Part shown: positions 16,610 to 23,932 of the stretch, in pieces
How the letters are laid out: each line of letters begins with the position of its first letter
How positions within the stretch are numbered: the stretch's first letter is position 1
Assembly: GCF_030704205.1 (NCBI RefSeq)
Contig: NZ_CP131913.1
Span: forward strand, 3,348,001 to 3,412,000
DNA length: 64,000 nt
Origin: Halomonas alkalicola
GTDB taxonomy: Bacteria > Pseudomonadota > Gammaproteobacteria > Pseudomonadales > Halomonadaceae
Reading direction: 5' to 3'
Notes under the pieces: model-generated
Database searches by the model: none
Told to the model about the DNA's origin: nothing
What the model saw: the letters and a program-made list of their open reading frames with translations, nothing else
Position numbers and translations under genes: made by a program

Positions 16610-17143
16610 ATGCGCGAGATCGGCAAGCCTCACCCGCGGTTACCGCTCGCCGCCCCCGGCGAGGAAGATGACCCTGCACGCTTCCTGGCCTGGCTCGGCG
16701 AGGCGATCCCCCTGGTCGAGCAGTTGGGCATCCGCGAGATGCGCCGCGACGGCGAGTGCCTGATGTGGGAGCTGGACCTCTCGCCCAGCCTCAACGACAA
16801 GGGCACCGGCTTCGGCGGTGCCCTCACCGCTCAGACCACCCTGCTGGGCTGGTGCTGGACGACCCTCTGGCTGAGACGCCGGGGGCTGGCCCGCGATGTG
16901 GTGGTGGCCGAGGCCAGCCAGCGCTTCCTGGCGCCGGTCACCGGTGACTACCGCCTCGAGTGCACGCCGGAGGAGGAGGGCGGGCCCGCGCGCCTCGTCG
17001 ACCAGCTCGCCGAGAAGGGGCGCGGGCGCATCCTGCTGCGCCAGCGGCTCTGGTGCGGCGAGACCCTGTGCCTGGAGGCCCGCGGCAACTATGCGGTCCT
17101 GGCGGAGCGCCGAGTGGAAAACGGCTTGCAATCCGGCACTTGA
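16610..17143 (+). CDS. YiiD_C-type thioesterase-domain protein
   Basis: 177 residues with a hot-dog fold of the putative thioesterase type found at the C terminus of E. coli YiiD. The conserved segment is LNDKGTGFGGALTAQTTLLGWCWTTLWL, with later EASQRFLAPVTGDY. Proteins of this type are predicted acyl-CoA thioesterases, but the substrate is unknown. A short GC-rich leader region precedes the domain. It follows the nitroreductase gene at 12 nt, and the tRNA-Ser promoter overlaps its 3' end. Confidence 0.8.
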   Translation: MREIGKPHPRLPLAAPGEEDDPARFLAWLGEAIPLVEQLGIREMRRDGECLMWELDLSPSLNDKGTGFGGALTAQTTLLGWCWTTLWLRRRGLARDVVVAEASQRFLAPVTGDYRLECTPEEEGGPARLVDQLAEKGRGRILLRQRLWCGETLCLEARGNYAVLAERRVENGLQSGT

Positions 17144-17154
17144 GGCGATAGGAT
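17126..17154 (+). promoter_or_regulatory. promoter of tRNA-Ser
   Basis: TTGCAA (17126-17131), a 17-nt spacer and TAGGAT (17149-17154). The -35 lies inside the end of the thioesterase gene and a GC-rich discriminator follows. Confidence 0.6.
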
Positions 17155-17206
17155 ACGCGCCGTCCTCAAGGGAAAGGCAGCGCCCTTCCCGACAGGGCAA
17201 CAATGT

Positions 17207-17294
17207 GGAGAGGTGTCCGAGTGGTCGAAGGAGCACGCCTGGAAAGTGTGTAAGTCGAAAGGCTTCGAGGGTTCGAATCCCTCCCTCTCCGCCA
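17207..17294 (+). tRNA. tRNA-Ser (GGA)
   Basis: 88 nt with a long variable arm, as expected for serine tRNA. Acceptor stem GGAGAGG/CCTCTCC, discriminator G, encoded CCA. The anticodon loop CTGGAAA gives GGA. Confidence 0.95.
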
Positions 17295-17308
17295 CAGAAT
17301 ATCGAAGA

Positions 17309-17332
17309 AGCCGCTGAGCCAGCGGCTTTTTC
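17309..17332 (+). terminator. rho-independent terminator of tRNA-Ser
   Basis: AGCCGCTG-AGC-CAGCGGCT, an 8-bp perfect stem followed by TTTTCC, 15 nt after the tRNA. Confidence 0.85.
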
Positions 17333-17603
17333 CGTTTCTGGCCCCGGTGTGCGGGCGGACGGCGCGCCGGGGGGCGAGGGCCTCCTGTTTCCTCCCTGAG
17401 CACTCCCTGGACCCTCCCGCCGCCACCCTGCCAGCCTGGCCCGCCGCGCGCTCGAACGCGAAAGGCGGCTTGATCCAGGATACGTCTCTGCATGAAGTGG
17501 GCTACTCTGTTGGGCTCATGTTCGCCAGAATGACCACTCGATTTCCCTGGTTGACCGCGCGGTGGAGTTGCCGGCGCGTTGTTCGCGAATCCAAGGAGGG
17601 TTC
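17333..17603. other. noncoding leader between tRNA-Ser and the LOV protein gene
   Basis: About 270 nt with no credible gene on either strand. It must hold the promoter of the downstream c-di-GMP gene, but I see no strong consensus -35/-10 pair, which would fit a weak or activator-dependent promoter. An AAGGAGG ribosome site ends it at 17593-17599. Confidence 0.5.
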
Positions 17604-20600
17604 ATGCCCACGACCACCCGCCAGCTGATGATGGACAGCCTGCTCCTGCTGATGGCGGCCACCTTCATCATCGTCGGCATCAACGGGCTGCTGCTGGCCT
17701 GGCTGGAGCTGGTCTACTCCCCGCTGCATCTGCTGCTGGTGGCGGATGCCTTCTTGGTGCTGGTGCTGGGGGGCGTGGGCCTGCTGGCCCTGTTGGCCGG
17801 CTGGGCCGGCGCTCGCCTGCTGGCCGGTGGGCTGCTGGGGGTCCTGCTGCTGCATACCCTCGCCCAGGCGCTGCTGGTTCCGCGGGGGTTCATGCCGGCC
17901 GGCATCGGGCCGCGCCTGGAGCTGCTGCCGGCCCTGCTGCTGCTGCCGGTGGCGCTCTGCCTGCTGGTAGGCAGGCCTGGCGGGCGCTGCCGCTGGGTCT
18001 GGATCGCCTGGGGAGGGCTCCTGGCGGGGGGCGGAGTGGTTGCCCTGCTGGCGATCGTTCCCTCGTTGCGCCCCTGGCTGCCGTCTCGCTTCAGTGCCCA
18101 GCTGCTCTCGGGGCTGGCGGTGACGGGGCTGCTCGGCCTGGGGATGTGGCTGGCCGGGCTGCGCGGCGATCGCCCGCTGCAGCTGGGGCGCCTGGCGGTG
18201 ACGACCGGGCTGGCGGGGATCCTCCTCAGCAGCCTGGCCTGGTTCATGCTGAGCTGGCAGCAGGAGGAGACCCTCCACCGCCAGGCCGACTACCTGCTGG
18301 ACAACATCCAGCTCAATGCCGAGCAGGTGATGGTGTCTCGCTTGACCCTGATGCGGCGCATGGCCGACCGCCTGGATGCCGCGGAGGGAGAGCTCGACGC
18401 GGCGGTGCTCGCGAGTGACCTGCAGAGCTACCTGCAGGATGCCTCGAGCCTCAAGGCGGTCGGCCTCTATCACCCGGAGTCCGGCTGGGAGTGGCTTGGC
18501 GGGGACGACCCCGTCAGCGAGGAGCGGCTGGCCGCAACGCTGGCGCTGGCCCCGGTGCGGGACTGGCTGGGCGTCGACCTTGGCCAGCCGCGCCTGATGC
18601 TCTCCGAGCCCGAGCAGCCGGGGCTGGCGCTGATGGCTATCGACGTGCCCGCCGGTGAGCGGCTGCTGCTGAGCCTGTTCGATCTCCCTGAGCTGCTGGC
18701 CGATGAGCTGCGCCAGCAGCTCGGGCTCTACCGCGTCGTGATCCAGCGCCATGGGGCCACGCTGCTGGAGCTGCACCGGCCGGGCATCGCCAGTGATCCC
18801 GAGGGCGTCTTCGTCAACCATCTGCTGCACCGGCGCCATATCGGCCTTCCCGGAGGCGCCAAGCTGACCCTCGAGGCCTACCCGGGTGCCCAGCACGACT
18901 GGCTGCTCACCGCCCTGATGCCGGTTGGGGTCGCCGGCGGTGGACTGGTGCTGAGCGGCATGCTGGTGTTCAGCCTGGCGCTGGCCGGCCAGCTGCTCGG
19001 CCGCACCCGAGCCCTGGGCGAGGTGCGCCAGCAGCTCGAGGCACAGCAGGCCGTGCAGGCCCGCATCGTCCGGGAGGAGCCGCTGGAGGAGACCCTGGAA
19101 GCCATCTGCCGCATGCTGGAGCAGCAGGTGCCGGGGGCGCTCTGCTCGATCATGCTGGTCAACGAGGAGGGCACGGCCCTGGAGCTCGCGGGCGGTGAGC
19201 GCCTGCCCCCTGCCTACCGGGACGCGGTGATGACCCTCGGGATCGAGGCGGGCGTCGGCGCCTGCGGCAGTGCCGCCTATCTCGGCGATACCGTGATCTG
19301 CGAGGACCTGGCCGAAGACCCCCGCTGGCGCGGCTACCGGGAGGTGGCGCTGGCCCATGGCCTGCGTGCCTGCTGGTCGGTCCCCATCCTGGGCAGCGAT
19401 GGCCGGGTGCTCGGTACCTTCGGGACCTACCTGCCGCGGCCCCAGGCGCCCGACGCCGCGGCCCGCCTGCTGCTCGACAAGGCCGCCGACCTGGCCGCCC
19501 TGGCGGTGGAGCGCCACCAGAGCCGGCGCACCCTGCGGCTGCTGGAGCGCAGCGTCGAAGGCAGCATCAACGGGATGGTGATCGCCGACGCCAGTCGGCC
19601 CGATGTGCCCATCATCTACGTCAACCCGGCCTTCGTGCGCATGACCGGCTACGCCAAGGAGGAGGTGCTGGGACGCAACTGCCGCTTCCTGCAGGGGGCC
19701 GAGACCGATCCCGCCGCGGCGGCGTCCATTCGGCAGCAGCTGGCGCGGGGAGAGGAGGTGCACGTCACCCTGCTCAACTATCGCAAGGACGGCACGCCGT
19801 TCTGGAACGATCTCTACGTCGCCCCGGTGCGCGATGCCCAGGGGAGCATCACCCACTACGTGGGGATGCAGAACGATGTCTCTGCGCAGAAGACCTATGA
19901 ATCCCGGCTGGCCCACCATGCGAGCCACGATGCCCTGACGGGGCTGGCCAATCGCAGCCTCTTCGAGGACCGCCTCGAGCATGATGTGGCGCTCGCGATC
20001 CGTCGCCAGGAGCGTCTGGCGGTGCTGTTCGTGGACCTCGACGACTTCAAGCCGATCAACGACACCCTGGGCCACGCGGTGGGCGACGATGTCCTGCGCG
20101 AGGTGGCCCGGCGTCTGCAGGCCTCGGTGCGGCCCGGCGATACCCTGGCGCGCCTGGACGGTGACGAGTTCGTGCTGCTGATGACCGACATCCTCCGGGA
20201 GGAGCAGGTGCTGGCCCTGGTGGAACGCCTGATGATGGAGATCGCGCGCCCCTACCTGATCGACGGCCATGAGCTCTACCTGACCTGCAGCATCGGCATC
20301 GCCCTGAGCGATCCCGCCATGACGGAGCCGCGCGAGCTGATCCAGCAGGCCGACATGGCCATGTACAAGGCCAAGCAGCAGGGGCGCAACGCCTACCACT
20401 GGCACACCGGCGAGATCACCGAGCAGTTGGGCGAGCGGGTCCGGCTGCGCAACGACCTGCAGGAGGCCATCGTCTCCGGCAGGATGGAGCTGCACTACCA
20501 ACCGCTGATCGCTCGCGATGGGACCCTGGCCGGCGTCGAGGCGCTGCTGCGCTGGCCCCACCCGGAACGCGGCTATGTCTCCCCCGAGGTGTTCATCCCG

Positions 20601-21209
20601 CTGGCGGAATCCACCGGACAGATCATGCCGCTCAGTCGCTGGGTGCTGGAGCGCGCCTGTGCGGACATGGTCGCCCTGGGGCAGCAGGGCGTCGGCAGGG
20701 TGAAGGTGTCGGTCAACCTGTCGCCGCTGCAGTTCCATCGCCCCAGCTTCCTGGCCAATCTGCGCCAGGTGCTTCAGCAGACGGGGCTGCCCGCGGAGCA
20801 GCTCGAGCTGGAGCTGACCGAGGGCATCCTCATGGACAACACCGAGTCGGCCATCGATATCCTGCATGCGCTGCGCGGCATGCATATCGATGTCTCCATC
20901 GACGACTTCGGTACCGGCTACTCCAGCCTCAGCTATCTCCGGCACCTGCCGATCAGCAAGGTCAAGATCGATCGCAGCTTCATCCACGAGGTCACCACCA
21001 ACCCCCATGATGCCGCCATCGTGCAGGGCATGATCTCGATGGCCGGCCACCTGGGGCTTCGCGTGGTGGCCGAGGGGGTCGAGACCGAGGACCAGCAGCG
21101 TCAGCTGGAGGCCTGGGGCTGCGATCTCTTCCAGGGGTACCTGCTGGCCAAGCCGATGCCGCTGGAGGCCCTGTCGCGTTTCATCATCGAGCGTGGCAGG
21201 GTTGAATGA
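17604..21209 (+). CDS. membrane GAF-LOV-GGDEF-EAL c-di-GMP protein
   Basis: 1201 residues. Order: about seven membrane segments (1-215), a likely periplasmic sensor region (220-430), one membrane segment (434-465), a GAF domain (487-640), a LOV domain (650-767), GGDEF (775-940) and EAL (950-1195). The LOV domain carries the photoactive motif GRNCRFLQG (Cys693), NYRKDGTPFWN and VGMQNDVS, the flavin-contact and signalling residues of blue-light sensors such as YtvA. The GGDEF signature is degenerate, DGDEF (852-856), with an RPGD inhibitory site five residues before it. The EAL domain keeps EALLRW (E979), ELTEG, DDFGTGYSSL, VKIDRSF and VVAEGVET. Light-responsive c-di-GMP turnover, more likely hydrolysis, is inferred. 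AAGGAGG precedes ATG at 17604. Confidence 0.9.
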   Translation: MPTTTRQLMMDSLLLLMAATFIIVGINGLLLAWLELVYSPLHLLLVADAFLVLVLGGVGLLALLAGWAGARLLAGGLLGVLLLHTLAQALLVPRGFMPAGIGPRLELLPALLLLPVALCLLVGRPGGRCRWVWIAWGGLLAGGGVVALLAIVPSLRPWLPSRFSAQLLSGLAVTGLLGLGMWLAGLRGDRPLQLGRLAVTTGLAGILLSSLAWFMLSWQQEETLHRQADYLLDNIQLNAEQVMVSRLTLMRRMADRLDAAEGELDAAVLASDLQSYLQDASSLKAVGLYHPESGWEWLGGDDPVSEERLAATLALAPVRDWLGVDLGQPRLMLSEPEQPGLALMAIDVPAGERLLLSLFDLPELLADELRQQLGLYRVVIQRHGATLLELHRPGIASDPEGVFVNHLLHRRHIGLPGGAKLTLEAYPGAQHDWLLTALMPVGVAGGGLVLSGMLVFSLALAGQLLGRTRALGEVRQQLEAQQAVQARIVREEPLEETLEAICRMLEQQVPGALCSIMLVNEEGTALELAGGERLPPAYRDAVMTLGIEAGVGACGSAAYLGDTVICEDLAEDPRWRGYREVALAHGLRACWSVPILGSDGRVLGTFGTYLPRPQAPDAAARLLLDKAADLAALAVERHQSRRTLRLLERSVEGSINGMVIADASRPDVPIIYVNPAFVRMTGYAKEEVLGRNCRFLQGAETDPAAAASIRQQLARGEEVHVTLLNYRKDGTPFWNDLYVAPVRDAQGSITHYVGMQNDVSAQKTYESRLAHHASHDALTGLANRSLFEDRLEHDVALAIRRQERLAVLFVDLDDFKPINDTLGHAVGDDVLREVARRLQASVRPGDTLARLDGDEFVLLMTDILREEQVLALVERLMMEIARPYLIDGHELYLTCSIGIALSDPAMTEPRELIQQADMAMYKAKQQGRNAYHWHTGEITEQLGERVRLRNDLQEAIVSGRMELHYQPLIARDGTLAGVEALLRWPHPERGYVSPEVFIPLAESTGQIMPLSRWVLERACADMVALGQQGVGRVKVSVNLSPLQFHRPSFLANLRQVLQQTGLPAEQLELELTEGILMDNTESAIDILHALRGMHIDVSIDDFGTGYSSLSYLRHLPISKVKIDRSFIHEVTTNPHDAAIVQGMISMAGHLGLRVVAEGVETEDQQRQLEAWGCDLFQGYLLAKPMPLEALSRFIIERGRVE

Positions 21210-21279
21210 TGACGACACAACGACCACTCGGGCCGAGAGGACACCAGGCGCCGAGGGACAAGATTCCAGCGGGGGAAAG

Positions 21280-22062
21280 ATGACGCACTGTGCGCGGGTA
21301 GCGGACCACTGCGGTCGCTGTGAGGGCGAGCTGCCCTTCGAGTTCACCATGGCCTTCCAGCCCATCGTTGACCTGGCCTCCGCCCGGATCACCACCTACG
21401 AGGCCCTGGTGCGCGGACCGAATGGCGAATCGGCCTGGAGCGTGCTCTCCCAGGTCACCGACGAGCTGCTCTACCGCTTCGACCAGGCCTGCCGGGTCAG
21501 GGCGATCGAGATGGCCAGCGCCCTCGGCATGCAGGAGCGGCTCTCCATCAACTTCCTGCCCAACGCCGTCTATGAGCCCGAGGCGTGCATCCAGGCGACG
21601 CTGGATGTCTCCCGTCGGGTGGGCTGGCCCACCGACAGGCTCGTCTTCGAGTTCACTGAGACTGAGCGGGTGACCGACCAGGGCCATCTCAAGCGGATCA
21701 TCGACAGCTATCGCGAGATGGGCTTCACCACGGCGCTGGATGACTTCGGCAACGGCTACGCCAACCTGGACCTGCTCACCGAACTCGAGCCGGACAAGCT
21801 CAAGATCGATCGTCAGCTGGTGATGGGCTGCGACCAGGACCGTCGCCGTCAGGCGCTGCTGCGGGCGGTGCACGGCCTGGCCAGGGAGCTGAGCCTCGAG
21901 GTGATAGCCGAAGGGGTGGAGACCCGGGAGGAGTCGCTATGGCTGGCCCGCGCCGGGATCACCCGCCAGCAGGGCTTCTTCCATGCCCGGCCCGCGGTCG
22001 CCGCCCTGGCAGAGGACCTGGAGCCACACCTGCGCGAGCTGCAACGCGCCATGCGGGCCTGA
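21280..22062 (+). CDS. stand-alone EAL domain protein with N-terminal Cys motif
   Basis: 260 residues, a predicted cytoplasmic c-di-GMP phosphodiesterase. EAL motif residues are present: EALVRG (Glu41), SINFLPNAVYEP, FEFTETERV, LDDFGNGYANLDLL, LKIDRQLVM and EVIAEGVET. The first residues MTHCARVADHCGRC carry three cysteines, reminiscent of a metal or redox site in this EAL subfamily, whose role is not established. ATG at 21280 has GGGGGA just upstream. The frame stays open to GTG at 21193, inside the preceding gene, so a longer start is possible. It lies 70 nt after the LOV-GGDEF-EAL gene and is probably co-transcribed. Confidence 0.85.
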   Translation: MTHCARVADHCGRCEGELPFEFTMAFQPIVDLASARITTYEALVRGPNGESAWSVLSQVTDELLYRFDQACRVRAIEMASALGMQERLSINFLPNAVYEPEACIQATLDVSRRVGWPTDRLVFEFTETERVTDQGHLKRIIDSYREMGFTTALDDFGNGYANLDLLTELEPDKLKIDRQLVMGCDQDRRRQALLRAVHGLARELSLEVIAEGVETREESLWLARAGITRQQGFFHARPAVAALAEDLEPHLRELQRAMRA

Positions 22063-22086
22063 GCCAGCCATCACCGCTCAGCGACA

Positions 22087-23049
22087 TCAGGCCAGCAGGC
22101 CGGACTCCGCAAGCCCCCGGGTGTGGCTGGCGAAGGCCTGGGCCATCCTCACGTCGTAGCGGTTCCTGGCGTAGGCGGGGCCGTTGTAGCGGCGTGCGAA
22201 GCGGTCCCACTGCTGGTGGCGCAGCGACGAGAGCAATACCGAATCCTTCTGGATAAAGCGCACGAAGGCGGCAAGGTGATCCCGCTCCCCCCGGTGCATG
22301 CACTCCACGTAGTGCCGGGCGCTGTCGTATTCCAGGTGCTGCCAGTGAAAGCCCATGATCTGGAAGAGTCCCCAGGAGGCCGACTCCAGCGCGCTGTCGT
22401 GGTGGATCTGCTGGGCGCGCTCCAGGCGCTCGTACTCCCTGACGCCCCCCGCGTAGCCCCCCGGTGAGGTGTTGACCAGATCGGGGGCGCTGGCGACATG
22501 AGGGGCCGGGTCGATGCCGTGGTGGCGGAGTCGGCGCGCCATGATATGTCGCTCGAACAGAATGGCCGGCCTGCCGTTGGAGAAGAAGCCGCTGCCTCGC
22601 GACTCCACCTCGTTCACCGCCATGATCGCCGCCACCGGCACCTCGAGCTCGCCCGCGGCCCAGACCAGATCCTGCTGGCCCAGCAGCCGATCCATGGCAG
22701 GGGCCTCGGCATCGGCTACCTCATCGGCATCGGCTGGCTTATGGGCAGGGGGCGGGTCAGGCGGTGTCTCGGCAGGGCAGGCCTCGCTGCTCTCCCGCCC
22801 CGCGGGGGCCTGGCGCAGCCTGCGATCGGTCTTGGGGCCTGCCAGGCCATCCACCACCAGGCCTGCCCGCTTCTGGAAGGCCCGCACCGCGCGCTCCGTT
22901 GCCGGGCCGAACTGCCCATCCAGCGCCAGCGGGAAGCCAGCCTGGCTCAGCCGCCGCTGCAGCTCCCTCACCTCATCCCCCGAGTCCCCTCGGCGCAGGA
23001 TGCGCTCCTGATGGGGAATGAAGTCCACCTCCGAATACCAGTCGCTCAT
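22087..23049 (-). CDS. N-acetylmuramidase-like protein with peptidoglycan-binding domain
   Basis: 320 residues. Residues 15-75 form a peptidoglycan-binding domain 1 repeat (GDSGDEVRELQRRLSQAGF, DGQFGPATERAVRAFQKRAG), then a Pro/Ala-rich linker, then a domain resembling the phage-type N-acetylmuramidase family (DUF3380) with the likely catalytic Glu in AVNEVESRGSGFF. No signal peptide is visible, which is typical of phage endolysins that leave the cell through a holin. No phage genes surround it. ATG at 23049 (MSDWYSEVDF) has GGGGG upstream. It may be a domesticated phage gene or a toxin-like lysin. Domain calls are fairly firm; the role is unknown. Confidence 0.8.
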   Translation of the reverse strand: MSDWYSEVDFIPHQERILRRGDSGDEVRELQRRLSQAGFPLALDGQFGPATERAVRAFQKRAGLVVDGLAGPKTDRRLRQAPAGRESSEACPAETPPDPPPAHKPADADEVADAEAPAMDRLLGQQDLVWAAGELEVPVAAIMAVNEVESRGSGFFSNGRPAILFERHIMARRLRHHGIDPAPHVASAPDLVNTSPGGYAGGVREYERLERAQQIHHDSALESASWGLFQIMGFHWQHLEYDSARHYVECMHRGERDHLAAFVRFIQKDSVLLSSLRHQQWDRFARRYNGPAYARNRYDVRMAQAFASHTRGLAESGLLA

Positions 23050-23432
23050 GCCACCCCCTTGCGGGCGTGTCGGTCGATCGACGGTCCCGCTGACTGAACG
23101 ATAGTGGGCGAGCCGGCCTACTGCCACCCGGCCTGTTCATGCCATGCGGCCTACTCCTCATCCTTGATGAGCTGATCGGGCAGGTTCTCGTCACTGCCTG
23201 CCAGGCTCATGGTCAGCTCCTCCCCGCCGGCGTGAGGGAGGTGGGGGCCGAGGGGAGCCATCGACCCTGTCGGAGAGGCTGTAGGGGCGCGACACCTGTC
23301 GGCCTCCCGGCTCGAGGGGCAGTGACGCGGCAACGCCTTGCGCTAGCCGGCATTGGGCATGCTCGGTCGATCGGGGTAAGCTGGCGGCATGCCGAAGGAG
23401 AGGCATGCCATTCACAGACCGGGAGAGACCCC
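23050..23432. other. intergenic region with one tiny candidate ORF
   Basis: About 380 nt between the muramidase gene and the DUF3617 gene. Apart from a 19-codon minus-strand ORF (23151-23210) I see no gene, tRNA or clear terminator. It should hold the promoters of both divergent genes. Confidence 0.5.
23151..23210 (-). CDS. candidate 19-residue small protein
   Basis: ATG at 23210 is preceded by GGGGAGGAG at 6-nt spacing, an unusually strong ribosome site in a non-genic stretch. The product would be MSLAGSDENLPDQLIKDEE: acidic, with no membrane segment. It lies about 100 nt upstream of the muramidase gene on the same strand and could be a leader peptide or small protein of that transcript. 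Chance is not excluded. Confidence 0.25.
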   Translation of the reverse strand: MSLAGSDENLPDQLIKDEE

Positions 23433-23858
23433 ATGCCGTTACGTTCCCTGCTGGCCGCCGCCCTGCTGGCCCTGCCGCTGGCCGCCGTGGCCGAGACCCC
23501 CAACATCGCCCCGGGGCTCTGGGAGTTCACCAACACCACTTCGGTGACCGGCGAGGTGCCGATTCCCGACCAGACCGATACCCATCAGGAGTGCATCGCC
23601 CAGGGCGACCTGACGGATTCCGACTTCCAGTTCCTCGAGGTGGAGGAGGGCTGCGAACTCGTGGAGCACAACGTCTCCGCTGACGGCATCGACTACCGCA
23701 TGGTCTGCCGCGCCGACGAGGGCGAGGCGCACATCGACGGCCGCATGGACTTCCTCGGCGAGCGCGTCGAGGGCAACGTCAACGTGACGGTGCAGTCCTC
23801 CATGGGCGAGATGCAGATGAACACCGTGGTCGAGGGCGAGCGTCTCGGCGACTGCTGA
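23433..23858 (+). CDS. DUF3617 domain protein (periplasmic)
   Basis: 141 residues with a clear signal peptide (MPLRSLLAAALLALPLAAVA, cleavage before ETPN). The mature part begins with the DUF3617 hallmark IAPGLWEFTNTTSVTG and contains two cysteines that could pair, HQECIAQGD and EGCELVEHN. DUF3617 proteins are common exported proteins of gammaproteobacteria with no assigned function. ATG at 23433 has GGAGAG upstream. It ends at a hairpin shared with the convergent RND operon. Confidence 0.85.
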   Translation: MPLRSLLAAALLALPLAAVAETPNIAPGLWEFTNTTSVTGEVPIPDQTDTHQECIAQGDLTDSDFQFLEVEEGCELVEHNVSADGIDYRMVCRADEGEAHIDGRMDFLGERVEGNVNVTVQSSMGEMQMNTVVEGERLGDC

Positions 23859-23877
23859 GTCCGCCTCGCCTCGAACG

Positions 23878-23907
23878 AACAGGGCCACCCCACGGGGTGG
23901 CCCTGTT
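23878..23907. terminator. hairpin between DUF3617 gene and RND operon
   Basis: A 13-bp perfect stem (AACAGGGCCACCC with its complement) with loop CACG lies between the two convergent stop codons. There is no long U tract on either side, but position and stability suggest a bidirectional terminator. Confidence 0.65.
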
Positions 23908-23932
23908 CGCGTCTGGCCCTCGGTTCCCCGGC

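Noticed and set aside
17502..21395. 1297-codon minus-strand frame opposite the LOV-GGDEF-EAL gene
   Set aside because: Gln/His/Arg-rich antisense frame without domains; the plus strand has a complete multi-domain protein.
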